A stretch of DNA of 64,000 nucleotides from Porphyra umbilicalis. Taxonomy: Eukaryota > Rhodophyta > Bangiophyceae > Bangiales > Bangiaceae. Shown piece after piece: positions 1 to 11,025 of the stretch. The notes under the pieces were generated by a model, which saw nothing but the letters and a program-made list of their open reading frames with translations, was not told the DNA's origin and ran no database searches. Position numbers and translations under genes: made by a program. The stretch lies in contig KV918765.1 of assembly GCA_002049455.2 (NCBI GenBank), forward strand, positions 62,001 to 126,000, in the 5' to 3' direction. How positions within the stretch are numbered: position 1 is the first letter of the stretch; every line of letters begins with the position of its first letter.

Positions 1-3000
1 CCACAGCCGCCCGGCTTGCTTAGTCCCATACAATGCGGAGCGTAGTTTGGACACCGTATTAGGGCCACAATCGTAATAGCCCGCCGGTAGGTTCACGCAC
101 ACGTCCACGTCCATGGAGGCGTTCAACTACGCCGTCTTAATGTCAATTGTTTCGAGCTAGAGGTTTTGTGGTGCCGCATAGGCCACCACCGGTCGTACGG
201 TCACCCTCGCGGGGCATGGCGCCCACACCTAGTGCGAGTCCACGCCAGCCCTCTGTGAGTACCCACAGCCGACGTCGCGAGCCTTTTATCGGGTGATTTT
301 GGCATTCGCATCGCTGTTGTAGTCGGAGGCCCGCTTGCCGCGCATCCGCTGCGCGCCACGAGGGGGGTCAACGACCGTCCAGGTGTTGTTCTCGAGGATC
401 GACATGTACTCGGCGTCCATCGCTTCATTTCACGGGTACGCATCGCCGCGGGAAAGTGCCTCAGTCCGTGTCTGCGGCGGCTCAGAGCACCAGTCTGCCA
501 GCCGCAGGGCGGCCTCCAGGAAGATGGGCGCGAGCTCCAAAGGCGGATCCGGCGCCACGCCAGTCGGCGCGCCGCGGGTGGAAGCCTAGAACGCGGAGGG
601 TCTGCCCGACCCCGTGCGCGTCCACAAATTGTAGTCATGCGTTGCTGTCGGCGCCGCGAGCGGCACGGTCATGAAGTTGGGCGGTGGCAATAGAGCCGCG
701 GCGGGGAGCAGGGCGACGGCGTCCGTCAGGTTGTCGACGGTAGGAACGCCGGGCGTCGACCCTGCCGGTGCCGGAACCCCATCTCCCTCATCGTCGGACG
801 AGCAGCCGTCTTCAAACCAGTCCCCATACAGGTGAGGGCAGACGAGTAGGGCGCCCGCGATGACGAGGGACGGCGGCACTATCTCGTCAAACTCAACGTC
901 GCGACGCGTCAGGATGGCGCCGGTCGCGGCGGAACGGATGCGCAAGGCGTGCTGGCCAGAGCTGTAGCCCACCCTGTGACCAAAGATTACACGAGACTCG
1001 AGCTTGCCGGCTGACCTAGGCGGGCGCTTGGCGCAGGCTTTGCAGCCCCACACGTGGACCATGGACAAGTCAGGCCGTTTGGCGTAGAATAGTTCATGCG
1101 GCGTTGCCGACCCGTCGGCGGTCGGGTATTAGTTCATAATGAATGACACGGCGACTAACATTTCGCCCCAATGAGCCAGGGGCAAGCGCGAGCCCAGAAG
1201 CATGGCGCAGGTGCGCTCCATCAGGAAGCGGTTGTGCCTCTCGGCCTTGCCGGTCAACTTCGGGGAGTACGGCGAGGAGAACTCCACTTTGATCCCCTTC
1301 GATGCCATAAACTGCCGCATCACGTCGTTGCTGGGCATCGTTTTTTCCCCGTCAGTGCGGATAATCTTTACCTTCTTGTTCGCATGGTTTTCCAGGTACA
1401 GGATCCAGTCACGGAGCGCCACCCCGGCCTCTGCCTTCGTCTTGAGCGGAAAAGCAAATGACAAGTCGGTGCAGGCGTCTGTCATCGACAATGCGTAAGA
1501 CGCGCCAACACTTGACACGGGGGTCAGCGGGCCAATCAAATATACGCAGACCCGTTCGAACATGACGATGGCACGCTCGCCAGCGCCGTGCGGGTGTACC
1601 AGCATGCGTGCTTCGACGCACGGCTCACACACGGCAACGGCGGTGAGCTCAATGTCCTTGGTAGAGATGGTCGTGTCGGTGACGATCTTGGCGGCATTGC
1701 CAACATTGTTGTAGCCAAGGTGACTGAAAAACAGACGCTACAGGTCGCCACGCGCATTGTCCTTTCAACAGGCGGCGAGGGCGGCGTGAGGCAACTCCCC
1801 GGGTGTCGCGGTATGCGCGAGCGTCATCTCGTACTGCTCGTTCATGTTGAAGTGGCCGTCAGCCACGACAACACTTTCCTTCTTGATTGTCGCGGTGCTG
1901 TCGTAAAACCGGATGTCCGCCCAGGTCCGGTCCGCCGCACGGACTGAAAATAGGTTGGTCAAGATACCAGGCACCGGAAGCGTGTTGGTGAGCATCACTC
2001 GGTCACCGACCGACGTGGATAAAGAAACTGAGCCGCGTCCCGGGGGGGGGAGCGTCTGCCCGTTGGCGACGGTGACCGTCGTGGCCACTCCGCCGACACC
2101 AGACAACCCCTCAATGGTCCGTTTTCGTAGAACTACGCCAGAGGCGTTGTACTCGTGGATGTCGGCGCTGGTGCGCGGAAGCCAGGTGGCAGGTGGTGTC
2201 TCACCTTTGTGGCGTGCCGCTGCGGCTTGTGAGCGCGTGCGGCGCATGTGTCCGGGTGAGCTCGTGGGATTGTCCGGTGCTGACAGCGGAGCGTGTCGAT
2301 CCAGATTGGGTATTGCTGACCTCCAAAAAGTGGCGGTTGCAGAGTGTTTGCAATCATTCAACAGCGTACGTGGACAAATGGAAAAACTAGGAACCACGTG
2401 AGTTCCTTACACAGTCTCCTCATCCACCTCTGCGCACCGGAAACGCACATCAGGATCTCAAGAAATCTGAAGAAATTTGTTGATCTCATGAGATATCACA
2501 GGTCTGGCCCAGAACCGTCTCCATGCCCTGTTCAGGCCCAAGCAAGATGCCCAAAAATCTCAGGGAATCTTATTGTGGGTTTCAATGGCTCTGCGTGACT
2601 TCTGCCAGACACGTCGATTGGCTTGCAAGATTACTGGCGGCAACTCTGAGCCCATTGTTTGATCGTTGCATGACGAACAGCCAATCCTATTGCGGCCCTC
2701 CGATAAATTGGCGGTTACAGAGTGGTTGCAATCATGCAACAGCGTACGTGGACCATTGGAAAGGCAAGGAATCATGTGAGTGTCTTGCACTGTCTCCCCA
2801 TGCAGCTCTGCGCACTGGAAACGCACACCAGGATCTCAAGGAATCTGAAGAAATTTGTTGATCTCATGGGATATCACAGGTCTGGCCCAGAACCGTCTCC
2901 ATGCCCTCTTTAGGCCGAAGCAAGCGGCCTAAAAATCTCAGGGAATCTCATTGTCGGTCGCAATGGCTTTGCGTGACTCCTGCATGACACGGTGATTGGC

Positions 3001-4452
3001 TTGCAAGATTTCTGGCGGCAACTCTCAGCCGATAGTTTGATCGTGGCTTTTCGAGAAGCCAATTCTACTTCATTTCTACGCTGTGTCTTCGGCTCTGCCT
3101 TTCTCCTCTCTGCAACCGCCTTTTTTTGTGGCCAGCAGCACATCATTTCTACGCTGCGTCGTCGGCTCTGCCTCCCTTCTCTCTGCAACCGCCATTTTTT
3201 GGAGGTTAGCAGCAGTGCCATGCATTGGAAGCAATCGTCTGCCTCGTACGTACTTGGTAGCGTGGGACCGGGCCAACTAGTGACCCCGGTCCCCGCGCAG
3301 CGGTTTCCGCGCTTAAAGGACGAAGGGAGACGACGGTGGGAGGCACCGTCGTCGCCGGCAAGCAAACCGTGCCTATTTGTCTTGGCGTTTCGGTTGGCCT
3401 GACTTCCTGGACCTCGAGTCCCATAGCGAGTGACGCACGAGCGGCTAGGACGGCGGGTATTTCCCTCCTTTCCGAGAAGATCGCGCCTCATTGTACTACA
3501 GTTCCATGTTGTCCGACGTACCCAAGTCGATCAGCCTGGGCCCGTCGCCGCCGCACGGCGGCATCTCAGCACTGGGGCGGTCATCGTCGCCGTTCCGCCG
3601 CGTGGCCGCGGCCGTGGTCATGAATGATGCGGACGGGCCTCCACCGCTGCCTTGCGGTCGATCGGCTGTGGTCGGGCACTCGTGGGCACAATTCCCACGC
3701 GTCTGACAGCTCCAGCAGATGACCCGCCGCCGGCGCTCCAACCGGGGCATAGGTTTGTCTTTTGTCCACACCCATAGGTCCGTGACGAGGTGGGCCAACG
3801 GTAGGCCGAAAAACATACTTTTCTCTTCTGCGACCTTCTCGCAGATGGCATCGCGTCCGCATGCATACAGCTCGATCAGGTGGTGATGTACAGTTTCTGG
3901 AGCAAGGGTGGAGTAGGAGGAAGAAAGAGCACCGATAATCCTCCGTCGCCTGCTGCTTCTGGTCGGAAGTCCTCACAGCGACGGGCCCAGCAGTCAATCC
4001 GTGCAAGCCAAGAGAGAGAGGCGTCCCCTGGTATGGGGGCGCCTGAGCTGCCGCCGCGCCACCAACCACAGGCCAGACAGCATGTCCTGGTAGGACAAAG
4101 GCGGTCTAACGGTCAGGCGGCACGCTGGAGGCCCCCGCCGTCGGCATTGAGGCGGCTGCCGGGGCCGCGGACACAGCTGCAACTGTGACCGCTGCCCCAG
4201 TTCGGGGAGATGTGTCCGTCTGGTCCATATAGGGTGCGTGTGGGGGCGTGGCCACGGTAGTTGCCGGCGGGGGGTGATGGTGGGAGGCTTGTTCAACGAG
4301 CACACAACAAGGATTCGCGTAGGTAGCGGCCAGCGTCGGCGAGGGTACGGGGCGCCGCTGGACCGGCGGATACGAGGCTGTTCCTCCGAATCCGCGCCCC
4401 GATATCACGCATGTAAAACCGCAACCCAATAAGATGAAACTTCTAATACCAC
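1..4452 (-). mobile_element. Ty1/Copia LTR retrotransposon, broken fossil, left part outside window
   Basis: This is a degraded Ty1/Copia element read on the minus strand. From its 5' side (right) to its 3' side (left), it has a Pro/Ala-rich Gag-like stretch around 3.5-4.4 kb with a zinc-knuckle-like Cys/His motif near 3.72 kb. A protease/pre-integrase stretch follows around 1.77-2.3 kb and 3.2-3.4 kb. A recognisable integrase core lies at 1129-1632, with a DGEKT segment and the family's typical SSPYSPKLTGKAERHN run. The post-integrase linker is at about 590-1070. Reverse transcriptase and RNase H would lie left of the window. A tRNA-Met-like primer-binding sequence may sit at 4441-4452, so an LTR could begin just to its right, but no second LTR is available for comparison. 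The element is broken in several places (at least five) and carries a nested DNA transposon, so it is old. Confidence 0.8.
2314..3211. mobile_element. Non-autonomous TIR DNA transposon nested in the Copia element
   Basis: The ends form a 31-bp terminal inverted repeat, 2314-2344 against 3181-3211, with two mismatches by eye; the outer end reads TGCTGACCTCC / TGCTAACCTCC. The interior has no credible coding sequence. It contains a direct duplication of about 378 bp: the text starting with TGGCGGTT at 2331 recurs at 2709. A shorter tandem duplication of 73 bp near the right end (CATTTCTACGCTG at 3071 and 3144) also doubles the right TIR. Copia-like text resumes on both sides. No clear target-site duplication was found, so the superfamily is unassigned. 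Confidence 0.7.
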
Positions 4453-6446
4453 GTTCGGTTCAGTATACGAGTGGTTTTACCAGGGGATCGGCGAGGGGTG
4501 GGCCGCCGAGGACGCGCCAGCAGACGGCGCTGCGTTTAGGTCACAGACAGGGAGACCAGCCCAACGAGAATGGCTTTCAATTCTGGACGGGACAGGTCAT
4601 CGTGGGGCTGCCAGCTCTACGTCGCAGGCAAGCCCGCAGTGTGTGTGAGAATCGGCATACGACAACCATACTGACAGGGGAAGCGGCTGCCCTCACTTTT
4701 CGGGGTGATCATGCAGTGAGCCGTGGGCGTGGAAAGGGGGCACTGGGAGAATAGAGACCCTTTGAACGCAATCCAGGTGTAACGTGCCCATCGATTGCAG
4801 CAGTTGCTTTTGTTGAGGGCTGCCTCAAGTGATGTATAGGCTGATAGCGTCCGCCCAGACCTTCCGCGGAAAGGCAGTCTCCTGTAGATGGTTCATAAAA
4901 ATAGCTATCGTAGAGCAGTGCCACGGCAGAGGCAGATGAATCGGTTCCAAGTCCATCAGCGCCATCCGCGATCTACGGCGCATTGAACCTTGCTATCAAG
5001 GTCACGGCTCTGTAGGTGAGAGCACAGGCGAGAAGTCCATTGACGTGGCGGTTCTGGCAGCGAATTTCGCGCGTTACAGGGAAACCCAGACCACTTTCTG
5101 TCCACAGAACCCGTGGAGGGACGTGCAGCGGGGGTGGAAACAGTGGGTCTGTTCATGGATAGAGATGCTGGTGGGAGAACAACGGGCGCCTGGTGCGCCC
5201 ACTCCTGCATAGTCTCGTCGACAGGGCAGCGGCGGTGGTCATCGTGGTGACCGCCGAGGCGCTGCGCACGGTTGAGGGCGCGACGCGGCGGATCCTCACC
5301 TCGCCCCGGCTGCCTTTCCGGTTCTCGTATGCGGTGCTGTCACTCGGCGACAGCGCCGCCATCGCCGAAGCGGTCTCCGCGGGTGTCCCCGCCCCGGGCC
5401 GCAGCCGCAGCCGATTTGGGGGGTTTGGGGGGGTGGGTGATCACCAGTGCCACCGCCCCTGCCGCCGCCGCTGGGAACAGATGCGCGATGAAACGGCGAT
5501 ATCGCGGTTTTCCCACGGGCGGACAGGGCTCTGGACGAGTCTTGGTCGGATCGCTGGGTCCTGACAGTGCAAGATGGCTTCTCGGATGCGTTCATGAGTT
5601 CTGATTGGCTTTCCACAAAGTTGGCAGCTCCTGTTCTAATAGCTTCTCGAAGAAACTTGAAGCAGCATGCTTCGGAAGCCTCCTTAAACATCTAGTGCCA
5701 TCCAATAAGGATTCGTTCACTTTTCCATGATCAGCGTTCGGCCGTGTGGCTCCATTAAATACTAAGACCTCTTTTCAGCGCAGCGAAAAGCCTTGGGCTT
5801 TGCCGCCTGGCTGTCCCCAGCGTCTTTGAGAACCCGTCCACTGACGTCATCGTCTAGTTGCCCCACGCGGACGCGATCTTTTCCCGCGTTCTGGGCAGCC
5901 CCCCCCTTCAATTTAGACCGCAATGCCACCACTTCGGAGCTCTCGCCTGCGCTCTGCGCCTTTCAACGGCCGCTCACGAGCCGGACAGGTAAGCACACCG
6001 GAGGATCTTAGTCTTGTGCTTTTGGTGAGGGGGTACGGCTCGGTCTTGGTCGCCGTGCGGGCTTTGCGGGTTTCTTTTCACATCGCTTGTGGCTGCTGAC
6101 ATCTTTGTTATAGTTGTCTCACCCGTCGTTCTCCCGTGTCCCTTAGTCAGATGTGGGTGGGCTGCTGGCTGCCTCTCAGGTGGCCGCTGCTTTGAGTCGC
6201 ACAGCTGGCATTACCTGCCCCCCCTTTCCCCCCCCCGCACCGGTGATCGCGTCTCTTGCACCGGCGTCGGCGCGCCCCCCCTCGTTCCCTCCGCCTCCCC
6301 CCTTGCCGACGCTCCGGGCGGCTGCCCCCCATCCCCTCCCGCCTTCCTCCCCGCCTTCCCCCCTGCCCCCGTTGTCTGGACACAATGGGCGGGGGGGGAT
6401 CTACATCGGCGGGATCTGCTCGCTGCCGCCGCCTTCCCCTACGATC
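4453..6446. other. No gene recognised; possible LTR remnant at left
   Basis: Just right of the candidate primer-binding sequence of the Copia fossil, some of this stretch could be its 5' LTR, but both LTR copies are needed to prove that. Frames are short or interrupted and show no domain. Composition becomes C-rich from about 6.2 kb, with long C and G runs leading into the next ORF. Confidence 0.3.
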
Positions 6447-6824
6447 ATGGAGATCAACGTGTCAAAGGACGAGGGGCTGGGGCTCACGAGGGAGGATCGC
6501 CGGCAGTTGCGGATCCGGGTGGGCTTCGCCATCACCACGCACGTCCGGTCGCGGAAGCCGTTTTGTTCGCATCCGGCGGACCCGCTGTACGCGGCAGTCG
6601 TCTACCTCGAGGGCTGCGTGCCCCGCCTCGCGGCATGCGATGCAGGATGGGGGGCTTGCGCGCTGCTGTCGCACGGTCTACGTCATCGGCGGCGTTGGAA
6701 GGCGGGCGCGCGCTCCGTCACTGCTGCGACGCCGGTGGTCCCCGCCGGAGCCGCCCCCGCGGACGCTGCTGCCTCGTCGACGGCCAGCAACGGAAACGCT
6801 CCGGCGCAGGCGACGCGGGAGTAG
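6447..6824 (+). CDS. Hypothetical protein
   Basis: An open frame runs from an ATG at 6447 to a stop at 6824, about 125 residues. It begins MEINVSKDEGLGLTREDRRQ and ends in an Ala/Pro/Ser-rich tail. The frame stays open upstream to about 6153, but that part is a Pro-rich stretch over C runs, so 6447 is the more credible start. The middle (RIRVGFAITTHVRSRKPF) looks like folded protein, but I do not recognise a family. A possible polyadenylation signal AATAAA lies at 6879-6884, about 55 bases past the stop. It could be a small host gene, a terminal exon or a transposon-derived fragment. Confidence 0.3.
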   Translation: MEINVSKDEGLGLTREDRRQLRIRVGFAITTHVRSRKPFCSHPADPLYAAVVYLEGCVPRLAACDAGWGACALLSHGLRHRRRWKAGARSVTAATPVVPAGAAPADAAASSTASNGNAPAQATRE

Positions 6825-8177
6825 GAGCTGGTGCAACAGCAGCTTGATCGTCCTCGCCAGCTAGAGTAATAGAACAGAAATAAAATACAATATTACTGCA
6901 AAGGAACAGAGAAATTGGCAGCGTTACGAACAAACGAAGAGACCGCGCACTACTGTATTCCGCACTTGTGGGCTGTAAACATGGTCGACAGACATCTTCT
7001 TCGTCTTTGCAGGGTCCCGCTGAGGGCGATTGTGGGCTAATCAAAGTCCGGCAGATTGCGATTTTATCGCTGTTTGGAACCCGGCCCCTGCGCTAGGATC
7101 GCGGATCGCCGGTTTATTGCAGTTCTGTTCCTGCAGGGCGATCGTGAGCATCAGCTCGCACCAGATGACTACGGACGCCGGTGTGAGTAATGGCGTTCGA
7201 GACGAGAGAGACGTAGTGACAGAAAGCTGTCGAAACGTTCAACAAGCTGTGACGGGGAAGGACGTATGCATATGTGTCCATAGTAGATGGCAACGGCGAC
7301 CGTCTGTGACAGGGTGCACGACGGTGCGTTCGACGGCCGGATGATAGGCTTCGTGTTGCGCATAGCATAGAGCTTACAGCTAGATCCATGCAATTTAGTA
7401 CGCAGCCCCTTCTGAAGAGAGTTCTGACCAGACCCCCTCCGGATTCGTCGCATTCTCGTATCTGAAACAAAACGCAGGATTATGCATGGTGTGCCGGCCA
7501 CAACGCAGATCTCACTCGCCAGAAGCGCAGTCACCATGTCAGGCGTACAGTCATTTTTCGGTTGAATGCGTTCCGTCTATATCCACAGTGGATATAACCG
7601 GGCCGAAGAACGCACCACAGGCGCCGAGAGAACGGGGAATGTGGACTGCGAACACACTTATGTTCGACCTCCGAACTTACTCTCAGGCAGGATCGACTTT
7701 CACAAATCCGAGCCCATCCTGGAGAAATGGAACGCAATGTTGCCGGCGCAGATTGCTCACTGGTCTGCCTGAGGGAGGCCTGCCAGCTCAACGAGAGCAG
7801 CGCTGAGCTCAGACGCCAGCTTAGTGACGCTGAGCATGTTGCTGACGCCGAGAAGTTGAACGTGCCTTCTCTAGTGGCCATGACGGCCAACACAAAGTTG
7901 TAGCACACGTTCCAGAGCGTAGGAGCTCAAGACCATGCGCACGTGATGCGTCACAGGGTGCACGCTGGGACCGATGTTGAGGCCGTCCATCAGACGGTCG
8001 ACGTGGCTCCGGCTGTGGCGGACCATGAAGAGTGATTGGGCATGGTGGGTTAGCACGAGGCACACTCTTGCGTGATCAGGTTCTGCCCAAGGCAAGAAAA
8101 AATGGACTTCATCTTGTCCGGGTTATCTGGAAATGCTGTTTTTCGTACTTCTCCTTCTGCCCGGTAGTCAGAGTTGT
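6825..8177. other. Intergenic, nothing recognised
   Basis: Composition is balanced, with short frames on both strands, none longer than about 125 codons and none with a recognisable domain. No terminal repeats were noticed. Confidence 0.4.
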
Positions 8178-9103
8178 GATCATAATCATTCCTGGGCTCG
8201 GGTAAAATGATTATAATCAACCCCTTGTCTTTAAATCGTATGGGGCGATCTCTATTGATTATAATCATTGACCATGATTATAATCTTTAGGCGCCTTTTC
8301 GACAGAGCAGAAGTACGCACAAGTATGACAAAAGTCCAATCAAGACGACATTAGACGTGAGAAGCCAACTTACTAAGCATCCCTTGCAAAGCTACGAGTG
8401 TGACTTCGGCAGGGTTGTAGGCTGTGTTCCTGCCGACAGAATACAGTGCCGACACCGCCGCCGCTGAGCAGCAACTGATGGTGAGAAACGATCGTGGAGC
8501 TGATATTCTGGATAGTGAGACTCAGGTCTGGCCTGAGCGGTTGCTCGTGACGACGCCGCGGCTTCGACCAAGCGTCCTCCTGCGCTCCAGTCGCTTCATG
8601 GGCCATGAAAAACGCATGGGAGGCCAACGTGAATCGACCACACCTGGCAACCTCGCTCAGATGTACTCTGTGCGATTATGTGTGACAATTGCGTACTGAT
8701 GCCATGGTAACCTGGGCGTTTTTTGCAGATGCGTGTCTTCATATGCATGTGGTGCTCTTCGACGCTCTGTCGCTTCGCTCAGACTCTTTCTTCACTCTTC
8801 CCTGCGCGCAGATGCATCAATCTGCTATGCGCGTTGCAAATTCTGCCATCTGTGGAAGCGTGCCGTGCGAGTGCAGCAGGGCATGTCCATAGCAAAGTTG
8901 ACACTAACGACAGTCGTGGGCTTGTCGACAGCCAATGAAACGCTTGAATCTGTCAGTTGACAGGCCAACCAGCTGTCTCTATCTCCTAGTAGCCTCCTTC
9001 ATGTAAGTCTAAGTGTAAAGCCCCCTGCATGGCCATGTGATTACAATCATCAGTCCCGTAATGAAAAAAGATTATAATCATTAAAATCATCATGATTATA
9101 ATC
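8178..9103. repeat. Two clusters of the palindrome GATTATAATC flanking 750 bp
   Basis: The 10-bp palindrome GATTATAATC, or a one-base variant, occurs at 8178 (variant), 8209, 8257, 8276, 9039 (variant), 9070 and 9094. That is four sites on the left and three on the right of an otherwise unremarkable 750-bp interval. The copy at 9094 extends to the 14-bp palindrome ATGATTATAATCAT. Flanks are AT-rich in an otherwise GC-rich region. The paired arrangement resembles subterminal transposase-binding sites of a non-autonomous DNA transposon, but no terminal inverted repeat beyond the palindromes was established. Paired regulatory or replication sites are alternatives. Confidence 0.45.
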
Positions 9104-10670
9104 ATAAAAAAATCCCCTGCCACCTCTGGCAGTAGTACTGAAAACACTTCATAACAACTGATGGCCAGTTCAGCGAGAGGAAGCTAACTACTGTCAGCGA
9201 CTGTAAACAAATGGCGAGGGATATAACTGAATATTGACTGTACCTCGCTTTATGTGACATACTCAGTTGGACTCTTTACAGTGTATATCGCACAGTTGTG
9301 GCCCACATCGTTCTTACTAATTAAAACTCCACGGCTTGGTGGGAAATCTACCAGCGCCTCATGAAAAGGTCATGCAACACCAGCACAGCTCTGGAAAGTT
9401 GTAGAACCCATGCTATTGAGCATGCACTAGTAGAGCGATGGGCACTCCATAATGCTCGTAAAAATAGTATGTCATCACGCCAATCATGTAGATGCTCTTT
9501 TCGCCTCCTTCGTATCGCCGCCAGAACGCTTTCGCCTGCCCACGTGCGGATGCAAACATTGGAAGAAGTTTTATTTCGAACCGCTATCCCACATGTCCCC
9601 TCCATCAAGCTTTCGAAAGATTTGGCCGGATGTTTAGTAGCCCCCCTTCTCTTCATCACCGCCGGAATCGAAGTCAAAACCATATGTGTGCATGGTATTT
9701 ACGTGGGCCTGGCGGCAGGCCGTGCGCGGATCTTGGTGGCGGACCGTGGAGGTCCGCACGTGCAAATCGGTTACCATCCGTTTCCGTGTGGGTGGCCGCC
9801 CCCTGGACCGCACTTGGATCGACTCGACATTGATTGGGCGGCGACCGAGTGTGCGACGGGTCTCCGACCACCACACATCCGCTCCAAACGGCTGGCGGCA
9901 CGGCCGTAAGTCGGTCGGTGGACCCTAAGTACGGCCAACCCCCCCCCCCTGGCGGGTCGACCACGCGGGGGCAAGGGCGGCTGGTCCGCCGCGGCGCGCG
10001 CTCCCCCCCGCGGCGTGGCGCGGCTGCCGCGTCCGCCCACAGCCGCGTGGCGCGCGGGCGGCCGCCGCGCGCGCGCTCACTGGCGCGGCCCGCACACGTG
10101 CCCCACGTGTGCCGCCCGTGCGCGGCGCGGCGCGGGCGGTGGGGTGGGCGCCCGCCAGCCGGGCGCGCGCTGGCGCGCGGCCGCCGCGCAAGCCGCCGCG
10201 TCCCGGCCGCTGCCCCCCGCCGCGCTCCCGCGCGTCGTGACCGCCGCCGCCGCTGCCGCCGCCGCGGGGGCGCGCTGGCGGCAGCGCGTCGGACGGCAGC
10301 ACCACGGGAGGGTCCTGGCACCACCGGGAGCCCGCCGTGGCGTGCGCCCCTGCCACGGAGCGCGCCGACGCGCGTCCCGACCGAGGTGCGTGGGGCGCGG
10401 CGGTCGGTCGCCCCCCCCCCCCCCCTTTGTCCCACCGTATCATCTGGCCCTTGCTGTCGCTACGCACCCCGTTTTTGCGTCTGACGACGCGTCACCCGAC
10501 CCCATCGTTCCACGGGTACGAACGAGCCCGCCCCGGCCCTTTTTCTTTTTTTTTTCTTCCGACGGCACCCCCCCGCCCCCGCCCCCCACGGCCGCCGTGC
10601 CGCCGACGCGTGCGCCCGGCGGCCCCGTGCCGCCGGCGCGGTCGGCAGTGGCGCCGCCGCCGCTTGGGGT
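9104..10670. other. Intergenic, composition switch; upstream region of PP4R3
   Basis: No gene is recognised. Balanced composition gives way to very high GC at about 9.9 kb, where all frames stay open simply because stop codons are rare. Just upstream of the PP4R3 start lies a pyrimidine tract (about 10540-10560, mostly T) followed by C runs. This could be a 5' leader or the end of an intron: an AG at 10647-10648 would be a possible acceptor. Confidence 0.35.
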
Positions 10671-10866
10671 ATGGCCGATGGGTGGCTACCGCCGCCCCCG
10701 GGGCCCTCGTCGGTGCTGCCGCCGCTGCCGCAGGGGGTGCTCGACGGCGCCCGCGAGGGGAGCCGCCTGGGCTCAGCGCCAGGGGAGGAAGGGGGGGGGG
10801 GGGTGCGCCGACGCTGCCCACCCCGCCTTCCACGAGCACCGCTGGGGGTGGAGGCGGCAACGATTC

Positions 10867-10915
<49 letters not shown>

Positions 10916-10993
10916 GCGGTGCCGGCCGCCGTGACGCCGTCTGGGGCGGCCGCGCCCGCCGGTGGTGGGGGCGGCAGCGTCTTTGGGCTCGGC

Positions 10994-11025
<32 letters not shown>

